Part shown: piece by piece, positions 24,401 through 30,651 of the stretch
Numbering within the stretch: position 1 is the stretch's first letter
Layout of the letters: the number at the start of each line of letters is the position of its first letter
Assembly: GCA_012845835.1 (NCBI GenBank)
Contig: JABAKD010000015.1
Location: 9,487,967-9,551,966 of the forward strand
DNA: 64,000 bases
DNA from: Undaria pinnatifida
Lineage: Eukaryota > Sar > Phaeophyceae > Laminariales > Alariaceae
Reading direction: 5' to 3'
Program-made: the position numbers and the translations under genes
Notes under the pieces: model-generated
What the model was told of the DNA's origin: nothing
What the model saw: only the letters and a program-made list of their open reading frames with translations
Databases searched by the model: none

Positions 24401-27400
24401 CTTCCGCTTTTTGTAGGTGGCCTTGACTCTTTTAGCAGCGCAGTCCCGAAACGTGGACAAAACAGCTGGAGTTAGACTGCAAAGGTTTAGGAGTTGGAAA
24501 CGGGTTAAATGGGCCCCAAGCCCCAACAAGCAGCCCGAGGGTGCCAGGGGCGCGGTATCCGACGTGGATTACTGGAAGCCCGAAACACACGCGGGGATCA
24601 CGGTGAAAACCTCCTACTGCTGAATTCTTCTTCTTATGCGGTTGAGAAAATACCGCACTTACGGATTTGTAGTTGTCTTTACCTCTTTGGGACCTCCGAG
24701 GAAAAAAAACGACAACAGAGGAATAAACACGACAAACTAACGCGACCGTCCGACAATAACAGCATCGGCCATTCGACGCAACGCGGGCTGCTTGAACCTT
24801 GGTGATAGCCTTCGTGTCCGACCTGCGGTAATACGACAACAAGACGCACCACGTGATGATACCTGTGTCATCCATACATACGGCTGCGCACCGACGGAGA
24901 CGATGGATACCGTCGCATCCGTCATGTCTTTCGTCGCTACACCCGGGCCCCAAACGAGTGAAACCCCTTAACCCCAGCCAGAGCCCCAAAACTCACCCCT
25001 ATACTACATCCAAGTAATTTTGTCCACAAAAACAAATTTCTAGTTGATAGGGCGTCAAGAGCTGCCTGCACCCGCACGTTGGGGACAAACAACTTGGATT
25101 CAATGTAGGATCATTCTTGGGGCGGTGAAAGAAAGGGTATGGTGGGTCCAAAGGAGAAGCCTTCATTGCAGGAGTAGGAAATACGTTCGAGGTGGAACAT
25201 ACCTTGCATGGAGCTGCAAGACACGCGGGGAGCATGGTGAACCTCCTACTGCTGAACGCTCCTCCGAGGCGCGTGGCAAGTAACGCAGGAATCGTTCGTA
25301 CTAGCCGCCTTTTCGGTCTCCTGGCATGGGTCTCAAAAAGGGTTGAGGCCACCGTGTTCGCGGTACAATCAGCGGATGTTGTGCCGGGGAAAAGGCGGAC
25401 GAGCGAGAGAGGTCCGCTCGGTCGCCGTAGAAAAACTTGCTTCGTAGAAATGGGACCTGTTCTTTTCGTTTAAAGTCCGAAGCCTTGGACAAAACTAAGA
25501 ACAAAGGGACAACATACATACAGCAAGCTACACTGCTTGCGGCTGCTGCTGCTGCCGCCGCTGCTAACGCCATTGTTGCTGGTGCTGTTGGTTCCTCCGG
25601 GTCCTCTTATCCGCACAAGTGCATGGTAGCAAATTATACCGCGGTGGACCAATTGCACAGATTGTAATTCTGTCGTTTGTTCTCCTGTCGCTTTCGCTGC
25701 TTTTGTGGCAGCCGCCGCTGCTGCTGCCGCTGCTGTGCTGGTCCGTCTGTATCGCTTGCACATCTTCTGCTCGTGCCGGCACATAAGCTACAGCACTGAG
25801 CACACCCTATCATGTTCTGGTCCAAGTACTACTATATACCACCCCCCGCGGATAACACACTCCCTGCGATGAATGTCAGAGACGACATGTCAAAACCCTC
25901 GGGGGTAGCACACACAGCGACAACGGTACCGTATCATAGCGCTGGAAATATCTCGTCAAGGCCTTCCCATAAGCACCCCATCATGTTCTGGTCCAAGTAT
26001 TACTACATACCACCCCCCGTGGATAACACACTCCCTGCGATGAATGTCAGAGACGACATGTCAAAACCCTCGGGGGTAGCACACACAGCGACAACGGTAC
26101 CGTATCATAGCGCTGGAAATATCTCGTCAAGGCCTTCCCATAAGCGCATCGCTCAGCGTTCGTACTTCTTTCCGTTGCCAAGAAACGAGAACTTGCCATA
26201 AACGCACCGCTCGGCGTCCGCACTCACCCAGTCGTCGAGACAAAAGGCTTGAAAAAACGTCAAAAGGGGTGTGCAATTTTGCGTATTTTATACTGTGCAG
26301 CACGTAGCGATACACCATTGCACTGGCATTCATGGTTCTCGCCAAGACTATGGCGTGATAAATATTTGACAGTAAGGATGTAGCAAGGATGCGATCTGAC
26401 ACGGAGAGTGAGCGGTGTATTGATTGGATTGCTCGCCTGGCCCATGATGAGTGTCTTGCTGCCGTACATTCGGTTCGCGCGCTTCAGGTCCGACACCTTC
26501 ATGCCCAGCCGCAGCGCCACCCCCGCCAGCGTATCTCCGCGCTGCACGACGTAGGTGTCGAGAGATGCCTTCTCCTGCGGACGGTAAGTGGCGATCACAA
26601 AATATTAGTACATTAATACCATATCATAGTCGACTCATATTATTTAGGGCATATATACGATATGTACGAAGGGGGGATTGTTCGGGGGTTGTAGTTGTGT
26701 GTTGCGCGCATCAGCTTTTTCTTTTTTGTGTTTGTTTTGCTCATCCCATCTATTTATCTTCGCACCCTTTCTCGTTCTCCCTCCCTAGACGTAACCAAGG
26801 TCCGGGGTCACCAAGCAGGCTCTTCTCCCCTCTCCCCATCACGGCCGTAAAATGCGCGCCTTCATTTTTATCGCGAGAGGATTTCAGCCCCTCTGCCCTC
26901 GTCGACTCGCATCGAATTGCCCCTACCCACGCTGGTAGGCGCTCTCAGCATTAGATTTCTCTTTGATTCATTATCGTCGCAAATAAACTTATCAGTCCGA
27001 CCCACGAGAGATTGGAACCCCAGAACCAACTCTAGTACACAGCATGCAGGGGTAACCACTAGACCCCCGGGCCGACGGGCTACTCTAGCTGGTGTGCATT
27101 TACCGGGTAAAGCGACTTACGGTACAAAGCCGGTACCGTACGGTAGTCGTACGACAGCAGTAGCACGGTATACATTGGGTGCGGCGCTAAAAAGCACGAG
27201 AGCAGTCAGTAGGTGTTACACCTCTGTCGACACCACAAGCACACAAGCACACCATGCCCCAAATTCTAGGCTACCCCTATTGTCGTGAAGTCTACGAGTA
27301 GACTCTAGACCAACCCAGCAGTCAGCAACTGACGTTGTTCCGTGCGGCCGGCGCCGCAACCTTGGGAAATATACACTGCTGTATTTCGTTACTTTCAAAA

Positions 27401-29409
27401 TGGTATCACGGGGTTGAGCTGGCTGGAGAGTGAAAGTGATGAAAAAAAAAAAGTTGTCACGTCGAGGAGGCTACGTACTGGCACAGAGTATGTGTGTTCT
27501 TCGCATTATATATATATGTCCCACCCTAGCGGGATAGCACACCAGCTACACACCTGGTACAAGTTACTTACTGGTACTCGTCCTGGTACAGTATAGCACA
27601 CCAGAATCTCGCCGCTATCGAGGTGGGAAAACAACGGGTCACCAGTTTTTTTACTGATCATACCATCAGTTTGTACAAAAAGGACAAAAAATGGGCTGAA
27701 TGTGACACAATCGCGCTGTCGGATACTGCTGCACCTGGTATGTACAATGCATCTACCACAGCAGCACCAACTAGCACAGCACCACAGAACCGGTACACCT
27801 GCTGCTGTTAATACCCGGTATTGCGTGCTCTACGCTCCTCTCTACTCCTGCTGGGTGGGGGGTGCTAAGCGCAGGGGGCGTTATATACAGCAATCGTGGT
27901 TGCGAGTAGTGCGATACCTTACCAGACTACGATACAGGCACTAAAGAGGCATGCCGCACTGTCTAGGGGTAGTGCAGTACCAGGTACAGCAGTGCTTGTG
28001 GTGCGTTAGAAAGCTCGTGACAAGCAATTCTGACCGCAACAATCGCCGCACTAACGGGTATGACACAGCAGCGCTAACGCGGGACCACGACCGTGCGAGT
28101 ACAAACAAGCCTTGAAAACCTACGGCGGTACGTAGTGCAATATCGACACAAACCTACAACTACTGCTTGTAGAATCAATAGCAGGGCAACCTTACGTATT
28201 AATAGCACCGGTGATTGTATAGGATTTGCTATTGCGAGCACACGAGTTCGTCTGGGGGGGCAAATTTCTTACGAGTACTCGTAGCGCCCCCTATACTATA
28301 GTGAGCCTGTCTGAGGTTCTTATAATAAATTTTATTCTTCCTGGTCACACAGAACAGGGGGCGCTGTCTGTTGAGTGGCACTTCATCTTCGTCTCGGACA
28401 CCATGTGTGTCACCAAGGCAGAACATCATTGCATTGTAGTCTAAGGGTTTAGTCTTACGCTCCCCGATACATGAGTGCAGCTGCTTTTTGACGGGGTCCA
28501 AATTTCTCACGAGCACTTGTATGCATCGTACGTAGCGCCCCCCCTTAACAGTGACCCTGGCCTTCTTATTCTTGGCGTTACGATACCACAGACAGTATAC
28601 AGAAACGGGGCGATGTGTTGAGTAGCACCTCACACCATCTTCACCTCATCACAGAAGCCAGAATATTCGCCGCCCAAAGGGGCAGCCACGGCGCCAGTAC
28701 ACGGCATCAATTCACAGCAGTGGTCATCATCACGCTCTGTTACGTTACCTGGTACGACTGTTTTCTTCCGTGTTGACAAAAAAAACACCACGTACCACGT
28801 ATAACATAGGTCGACAGACCCCGAGACAAAAACCTCAGCGGTAGGCGTTGCTGGGAGCGGGGACGACGCACGCGAGGTGTTGAACTCGTGGCGAGCAGCA
28901 GGCGGATAGGGTGGCTTTGCAAGTCACCACAAGAGAAGAAGCTAAACCGGCGACTACGAAGTACCTGGTGGGTACCAACAATTTTCCATTCGTTGATGCT
29001 TTTCGGAGTCTGACCCCCTCAGGGGTACGTACCCCAGACTAGTGCTATCACATTCGTTCCATGTACTGCGAGAATATATATTGAGATTTTCGGAAGGGAG
29101 GGAGACCGGGAACGGGAGCACAACTGAGAGGTGGAGCACAGGGGAAACACTGACATGGCATGGAAGGGACTGCTTCCCTACGTGGGTGGACTTGCGAGGC
29201 TGTGAGCGGACACTCGGGAGGCAAGCGAGTTTAGAGAGGACGGATGCTTTGGAAGGAAGAGAGCAAAGAGTCTCACACCAGATCGGAGGTACACTGCACC
29301 GCACTTATTTGCTTTTTCTCCGACGACCACCAACGCAACATAACCTAGTCCTCTCCTCGATGCTCACCTCGGTGTGGCCGGGACCATGGTCATCGGTAGC
29401 GGTAACCAT
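3043..29409 (-). CDS. OXR1: OXR1-like LysM-TLDc domain protein, seven coding exons, 667 aa
   Basis: The coding exons are 29409-29368, 26574-26437, 11440-10297, 8186-7985, 5841-5712, 5369-5104 and 3124-3043, 2004 nt in total including the TAA stop. Splice phases run 0, 0, 1, 2, 0, 2 and every junction keeps frame. A LysM motif covers about residues 20-66 (YVVQRGDTLAGVA to LIMGQVLKVLP). A low-complexity Ser/Gly/Ala/Pro linker covers about 67-470. A TLDc domain covers about 477-667, with LLYSTFRDG, GEVFGGFA, YYGTGE, FLF, the GGGG..NFGL block and CDTFCNPSL in the family order. TLDc proteins are known for oxidation-stress resistance and for binding the V-ATPase; LysM-TLDc is the OXR1/NCOA7 architecture. 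I see no GRAM domain. The assignment to this family is very secure; the cellular role is inferred from the family. Start and GC donor uncertainties are given with the exons. Most of the 26-kb span is intronic repeat. Confidence 0.93.
3191..3299. mobile_element. TA-flanked MITE (Tc1/mariner-like), copy 1
   Basis: About 109 bp with terminal inverted repeats reading TTACGGAGG.CGATAGTAAA on the left and the mirror TTACGGGGGACC.AAGTAAA on the right. Each end is bordered by TA. Two further near-identical copies lie at 12255-12363 and 47395-47504. It sits in intron 6 of the OXR1-like gene, 66 bp upstream of exon 7. The Tc1/mariner link is inferred from the TA border. Confidence 0.85.
3300..5103. other. 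Intron 6 interior: CAG repeats and old repeats
   Basis: This is the rest of intron 6. It holds (CAG)n stretches at about 3448-3500 and a fragment near 3570-3650 (CCTTCGGGATGGGG..GGGAGCGCC) that recurs at 23580, 39650 and 47320. A fragment at 3825-3885 resembles 47645 and 48010, and a 13-G run occurs near 4468. No exon is supported. Confidence 0.5.
5104..5369 (-). CDS. OXR1: Exon 6 of OXR1-like gene (YYGTGE block of TLDc)
   Basis: The exon starts exactly at YYGTGECFLFRM and runs through AWSGMNTYLQYSDG, the GGGG block and NFGLFIGEDFLSGS. It ends with donor GGCAC|GTGAGT. An acidic insertion, DDDDD plus SGDE (residues 574-582), separates the FLF strand from the next conserved strand. The preceding intron is only 342 nt and ends in a C-rich tract. 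Confidence 0.94.
5712..5841 (-). CDS. OXR1: Exon 5 of OXR1-like gene (central TLDc)
   Basis: It encodes R-DGASFMQMYTRI, then PTFIVVENMKGEVFGGFA and TSAWASGCQ (residues 509-552). The family pattern is STFRDG.S...MY, a hydrophobic strand, GEVFG.FA and W. The acceptor is GCGCAG and the donor is CAG|GTGCGC. Upstream in transcript sense the intron has a CCCA-rich tract, seen on the plus strand as GGGTG repeats at 5863-5930. Confidence 0.93.
6810..7375. repeat. Repeat K: tandem copies ending in poly(C)
   Basis: The motif GGGATGCGTGGTCAATGGTC followed by AAGGCAAGCAACAAATGAGT and ACGCCCCCCC recurs at about 6890, 7070 and 7300, with a partial copy near 6980. Each copy runs into a long C tract. A minus-strand copy at about 53310-53450 has the matching G tract. 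Another fragment is at 12110-12180. Confidence 0.75.
7378..7463. repeat. Short palindromic repeat of the TTAACCC/GCAGTCC type
   Basis: ACCCCTCTAGCACTGCAC.. to GGGACTGCAGTCCTAA is collinear with 19032-19115. Related shorter pieces occur at about 24425-24510 and 42895-42975. The end motifs are partly inverted, as in an old MITE. Confidence 0.6.
7464..7952. mobile_element. Foldback element with terminal inverted repeats of about 140 bp
   Basis: The left arm starts ACCAGCTATTATGGG and the right end, read in reverse complement, starts ACCTGCTATTATGGG. The match then continues through CTCAGAACTGA, TTTTTGGCT, TTTACTCGGC, CAAAAACACC and GTAGTTTTCCGAG.GCTTTCTG on both arms. The total is about 489 bp with no ORF. 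It ends 32 bp from the donor of exon 4 inside intron 4 of the OXR1-like gene. Confidence 0.9.
7985..8186 (-). CDS. OXR1: Exon 4 of OXR1-like gene (TLDc start)
   Basis: The acceptor is a T-rich tract ending TTTGCAG and the donor is TTCCG|GTGAGG. It enters in phase 1 and leaves in phase 2. After an Ala run it encodes the first part of TLDc, including HSTLARMETTLPKHYRGY and NYYLLYSTF (about residues 482-508). This matches the typical TLDc opening of a helix followed by the LLYS strand. Confidence 0.92.
8730..8900 (+). mobile_element. SINE-F, partial copy
   Basis: It contains GCGTCGACGAGGGAA followed by TCTCGCGAGAAAAATGAAGG and GTGGGGAGGGGAGAGTAGGG. These are collinear with the fuller copies at 26690-27085 and 59609-60275. 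The tRNA-like head is missing here. Confidence 0.7.
9300..9835. repeat. Dispersed repeat C, fullest copy
   Basis: About 530 bp from CCCCAGTTTATGCATGAACG through GACCATAGACCCTCGCATCC-type sequence, CGAGTCGCATGAAGGGT, GACGGACTTCGGCAC, CCACTCCAGAGACAGCA and CACCCCGCAC to TTTTACAGCGTCGTTGCC. It is collinear with 49955-50525 over its full length. It has no terminal repeats that I can see and no ORF of note. Confidence 0.8.
10297..11440 (-). CDS. OXR1: Exon 3 of OXR1-like gene (end of LysM and long linker)
   Basis: The exon starts with VLKVLPIKPD, which completes the LysM motif, and continues for 381 codons plus one base to a GGG|GTGAGC-type donor. The linker is rich in Ser, Gly, Pro and Ala, with Gly runs and acidic GDDGAGGGE-like stretches. 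It is probably disordered. The segment is GC-rich and fully open over 1.1 kb, unlike its AT-richer flanks. Low complexity prevents assigning any further domain. Confidence 0.9.
11642..12100 (+). mobile_element. SINE-D, tRNA-headed, poly(A)-tailed, with internally duplicated 3' half
   Basis: The head has a pol III-type A box (TGGCGTATCAGG at 11649) and B box (GAGTTCGAGTCC at 11693). The body carries GCGAGTTAGCAACA.TTGATG, CGACGAGCAGTGGGA, the core GCAATAAAAAAATGAAGGC and GACTTGTCCAAAAGCTGG. It ends in an A23 tail at 12078-12100. The 3' half is repeated in tandem with a 148-bp offset. It sits near the 3' end of intron 2. Confidence 0.88.
12255..12363. mobile_element. TA-flanked MITE (Tc1/mariner-like), copy 2
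   Basis: The sequence is nearly identical to 3191-3299: GACGATAGTAAATAGGACC, the interior AATATATAGGTTTTTGTG, and a right end of GGGTCCCCCGTAATA. It is bordered by TA. Confidence 0.85.
13040..13250. repeat. Two tandem units of about 97 bp (TTGACGG..GTCAA)
   Basis: GGGAACTCCACACACTAAAA followed by CTAGTATGA.AAG and GACGCCTT.ACGGGTCAAA occurs twice. An inverted relative lies near 44490-44600. Short TTGACGG/CCGTCAA ends alternate, suggesting inverted-repeat-bounded units. Confidence 0.7.
13251..15156. other. Intron 2 segment without a supported gene
   Basis: It holds a CCTCACATGAGGAACT palindrome-type motif twice (13625 and 13755) and a copy of the roughly 95-bp TTAA repeat (13930-14022). There are also two related A-rich stretches near 14560 and 14720 sharing GGAGAA.ACGAGCAACGACAA and CAGCCTA. 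No exon is supported. Confidence 0.5.
15157..15388. mobile_element. MITE-like element with GTTCTACGGTAGCCCCCCC ends, copy 1
   Basis: The left end GTTCTACGGTAGCCCCCCC is mirrored at the right end by GGGGGGGCTATCGCAGAATC. The interior has CGAAATCGCCGGTT and CGTATCTCCTGAA. A collinear copy with a longer poly(T)/poly(G) interior lies at 45144-45414. Confidence 0.75.
16250..16410. mobile_element. Repeat J: GCACTATAGCGGCAACCGGC-type inverted repeat element
   Basis: The motif GCACTATAGC.GCAACCGGCA and its complement TAGTGCCGGTTGCCGCT occur as ends of small elements here and at 36005-36062, 42745-42885 and 63470-63605. The interior of the better copies has TGTGAAATCGCTTGGCAC and GGGACAGCCA. The ends are inverted, so a MITE is likely. 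Confidence 0.65.
16610..16642 (+). repeat. (GGGTC)n microsatellite
   Basis: About six perfect GGGTC units occur in a row. This is the same motif, on the opposite strand, as the (GACCC)n run at 36301-36430. Confidence 0.9.
17030..17260 (+). repeat. Diverged dispersed repeat, partner of 63030-63270
   Basis: Both segments share ATCAGCCGTCAA.GAAGAAA-type sequence, GCGTTGTGTGG, GGTCCTACCG, TTGGACACATCCT and GATTCTGGAAT, then TTTTTTCCTCT. The order is the same. No conserved frame was found. Confidence 0.65.
17720..18010. mobile_element. Inverted-repeat element with an 18-bp perfect hairpin
   Basis: AGTCGGCAAGTCGGCTGG at 17887-17904 is exactly reverse-complemented at 17921-17938, with a 16-nt loop. 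Outside it, TAGTCG and GGTGCCGACT..CCGACT-type sequence recurs inverted near 17960-18000 (GTCGGCTAACGGCACCTACC). The outer boundaries are approximate. Confidence 0.6.
18055..18345 (+). repeat. Degenerate tandem array, period about 46-56 bp
   Basis: The motif TTGAACGAACGCYAATCTAG followed by ACCRG recurs near 18061, 18109, 18158, 18214, 18267 and 18315. Outlying copies are at 16910, 16968 and 17298, so the array is interrupted by other repeats. Confidence 0.7.
18426..18479 (+). repeat. (CAA)n microsatellite
   Basis: About 17 near-perfect ACA/CAA triplets lie within intron 2. The same triplet appears as (GTT)n at 38540, 44898 and 62083. Confidence 0.95.
19116..22469. other. Intron 2 segment, mostly unexplained, no supported gene
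   Basis: It contains a coding-like island at about 20880-21020 on the plus strand (see findings). It also has a fragment of the 82-bp repeat at 21270-21345 matching 45540-45925, a diverged stretch at 21480-21560 matching 46165-46235, and (CAA)n near 21950. The rest is AT-rich with nothing recognisable. Confidence 0.45.
22470..22740. repeat. Dispersed repeat C, 5' part
   Basis: GACCATAGACCCTCGCATCC, GGACGGAGCATGTCGGGTG and GAGTCGCATAAAGGGCGG mark the left half of the repeat. The right half is absent. Confidence 0.7.
22926..23150 (-). mobile_element. SINE-E, copy 1
   Basis: Read on the minus strand, the element has CTACAATGGGACCCGAAGGG, GCTAGCGTTGGGCTGCGAAA, TGAAAATACGTGGAAGTGTG and CCCATCCGCCGGAGGATAAA, then an A-rich tail. 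Four other copies are at 37848, 38292, 39818 and 59801. The A-tail always lies at the same end. Confidence 0.82.
23336..23486. repeat. Inverted pair of family A repeats
   Basis: CACAGCTTGCAAAGATGAGT..GATCTCACAGCTTG at 23336-23399 is mirrored by CAGCTGTGAGATCG..ACTCATCTTTGCAAGCTGTG at 23425-23486. The spacer is about 25 bp. The transcript could fold into a hairpin of about 60 bp with few mismatches. Confidence 0.85.
24025..24140 (+). repeat. SINE-D fragment and related sequence
   Basis: GGGAATGCTCAACCCTACAAA, CGAAGGCACGTACCCGGG and GACCACGGCTTGTCCACAAG follow the order of the SINE-D 3' half. It is strongly diverged and has no tail. Confidence 0.5.
24963..25062. repeat. TTAA-type dispersed repeat of about 95 bp
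   Basis: CCCCTTAACCCC..GAGCCCCAAAAC, then CCCTATACTACATCCAAGTA and TTTGTCCACAAAAA. Related copies are at 13930, 46075, 48945, 52245, 52440 (array) and 62783. Confidence 0.65.
25812..26154 (+). repeat. Recent 171-bp tandem duplication, in frame
   Basis: Two units start at ATGTTCTGG (25812 and 25983) and differ at only a few bases. 171 bp is 57 codons, so the plus-strand frame beginning MFWSKYYYIPPP is open through both. No domain is recognised and it lies in intron 2 of the minus gene, so coding is doubtful. Confidence 0.85.
26437..26574 (-). CDS. OXR1: Exon 2 of OXR1-like gene (N-terminal part of LysM)
   Basis: The exon begins after CCGCAG and encodes EKASLDTYVVQRGDTLAGVA through SKTLIMGQ, 46 codons. 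It carries the LysM hallmark VQRGDTL and the L..AN helix, but stops just before the final LysM strand. That strand (VLKVLP) is the first thing encoded by exon 3, about 15 kb away. The donor is CAG|GCGAGC, a GC donor. A GT donor at 26400 would also keep frame by adding 12 residues, but it has a poor match and would break the LysM consensus. Confidence 0.92.
26690..27085 (-). mobile_element. SINE-F, uninterrupted copy with tRNA-like head
   Basis: Read on the minus strand, a 75-nt tRNA-like head runs from GGCCCGG to GTGGGTC, and these two ends can pair at 6 of 7 positions. It has an A-box-like GGTCTAGTGGTTA and a B-box-like GGGTTCCAATCTC. The body follows with GCGAGTCGACGAGGGCAG, CGCGATAAAAATGAAGGCGC and GGGGAGAAGAGCCTG. 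It lies in intron 1 just upstream of the LysM exon. The head is degenerate and not a working tRNA. Confidence 0.75.
27086..29367. other. Intron 1, remaining part
   Basis: It holds GGTAC-rich sequence (27110-28080) and a diverged tandem pair at 28250-28640. A purine-rich stretch lies near 29080-29280. No exon is supported. Confidence 0.5.
28250..28640. repeat. Two diverged tandem units of about 245 bp
   Basis: CAAATTTCTTACGAGTACTC followed by GTAGCGCCCCC at 28260 is matched by CAAATTTCTCACGAGCACTT and GTAGCGCCCCCC at 28500. Each is followed by GTGA.CCTG and a GTTGAGT..CACYTCA block. Confidence 0.7.
29368..29409 (-). CDS. OXR1: Exon 1 of OXR1-like gene (start)
   Basis: This 42-nt exon encodes MVTATDDHGPGHTE and ends at a strong donor, GAG|GTGAGC. 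It joins in phase 0 to the LysM exon. The ATG directly follows CTCTTCAG, so an intron could end exactly at the start codon. Alternatively the frame stays open upstream to another ATG at 29511. That would add 34 residues with seven Lys/Arg and no Asp/Glu, which looks like a mitochondrial targeting peptide. The sequence alone does not decide between the two starts. Confidence 0.75.
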
Positions 29410-30150
29410 CTGAAGAGGCCTCAGTGGTGGGTTGCGTTGGAGCATTGAGCATTGAAGTGATTTCGAGTGTTGTTTCGCCCGAAACGTCCCCTTCCCCAAA
29501 ACGCCTTTCATCTCTCTCACATGTTTGTCTTCCTCTCATTCAGCCGTATTTACGCAGAGCCTTGCTTTGGACGAAGGTGAGCGAGTGTTTCCGCCGTGCC
29601 GGATCAGGGGACGAAACACCTCCCTGCTTGCGGTAGCCATGGGCTTGTAGATGAGCATTGGACGCTGCATGGCGTTAGCTTGTTTGCCATAGCTCCGCGA
29701 GAGAGTCGTGTCTAGATTTTTGTCTTTTTTTTTGCCCTTGGGGGTAGTGGCAAGAAACACTCGAATTCAAACGAGCCGATTCGCCCTCTACCGCCATCCC
29801 CGACTGCGTCACTCAAATACGCGGGAAGCGAAGCCCTCCCTGCGCGGACCATTAGGTCGAGTTGTCCCCTTGCCTGAACCCCCGCCGCCCGCAGCGTTGC
29901 GTGCTTCTTTCTGCTCGGTGCACGCCATTCCCTCTGCGCGTACAAAGGTAAAACCCAAACAAAAAATCTAAAAAACAAATCTTTTTGTTTCCATCATCTT
30001 GTGCATCTTGTTTGTCCCCCCTCTGCCCCCTTCCCTCTTCCCCTTCGCCTCACCCTCTTCGTACCTCCCTTCCTCCACCCCACCCAAACCAACACGAACT
30101 CCCCGTCGAGAGCAGAGAGCGAGAGCCCTCTGTTTCCTGTGCCTTATCGA
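29410..30150. promoter_or_regulatory. Intergenic region between divergent genes, probable bidirectional promoter
   Basis: The two start codons face away from each other, 741 bp apart (639 bp if the upstream ATG at 29511 is used). The segment near 29950-30130 is rich in T and C on the plus strand, typical of a transcribed leader. No TATA box or other named element could be assigned. The promoter role is inferred only from the divergent layout. Confidence 0.4.
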
Positions 30151-30651
30151 ATGGATAAACGGACCTTGAGGAACAACGGGCCAGCTTACGCAACGCGTGA
30201 GACCCAGCTAACACCAACGCCGCCCTCCGCCGCTTTCATGGCGATGGACGACTCGTCGTCCAGCGCCTTGGCGTCGTCGCTGCCAAGCAACGCAAACAAC
30301 TTCCGTCAGTTCTTCAGCGCACCGGGCTGCCTGCCCCCCCCAACAATGCCAGCAGCAGCAGCAGCTACAACAGAAGCTGCAGCAACAGCGACAGCGACAT
30401 CATCCTCAGCAACAGGAAGACCCACACACACTGGAGAGCGCCCTGCGCTCGCAACGGAAATGTCCCATAGCAACAACGGCGCTGGGAGAGAGGGAGCTGA
30501 TATAGCCACTGGGAACAATCCTAAGTTTGCGTCTACATCCTCGTTGCTATCTTCCACATGGTCATCGTCGTGGGCCTCGTCTATTTCAGGAAGGCTTGGC
30601 AGAGTGGGAGCGAGGCTTATCAGCCCAGGGGTGTCTAAGAGGGGTCTCCAG
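30151..30651 (+). CDS. First coding exon of an unrecognised Ala/Ser-rich protein
   Basis: An ATG opens 167 codons beginning MDKRTLRNNGPAYATRETQ, followed by AAFMAMDDSSSSALASSLPS, an Ala/Thr run and a Ser-rich stretch with SSTWSSSWASSISGRLG. It ends at a good donor, CCAG|GTGCGA, beyond which the sequence becomes T-rich like an intron. If the donor is not used, the frame stays open to a stop at 30793-30795. No domain is recognised. Downstream exons were not resolved. A polyQ-type reading exists in another frame over about 30350-30420 but closes soon. It is divergent from the OXR1-like gene. Confidence 0.5.

Larger units (their letters stand above)
11441..26436 (-). other. Intron 2 of OXR1-like gene, about 15.0 kb, GC-AG
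   Basis: The intron runs from CAG|GCGAGC to CCTCAG|GTACTA and interrupts the LysM motif between GQ and VLKVLP. It is by far the longest intron here; the others are 2793, 2110, 2143, 342 and 1979 nt. It contains a SINE-D copy at its 3' end, a TA MITE, the MITE-like element at 15.2 kb, a 46-56 bp tandem array, a (CAA)n run, one copy each of repeats C and E, and a 171-bp duplication. No convincing additional exon of this gene was found in it. Confidence 0.8.

Noticed and set aside
26868-27059. Minus-strand open frame as an upstream exon of the OXR1-like gene
   Set aside because: The sequence belongs to SINE-F, with copies at 59609 and 8730. The exon at 29409-29368 gives a proper start, donor and phase.
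29712-29978. Small open frames on both strands between the divergent genes
   Set aside because: They have no domain, overlap each other and lie in the presumed promoter or leader region.
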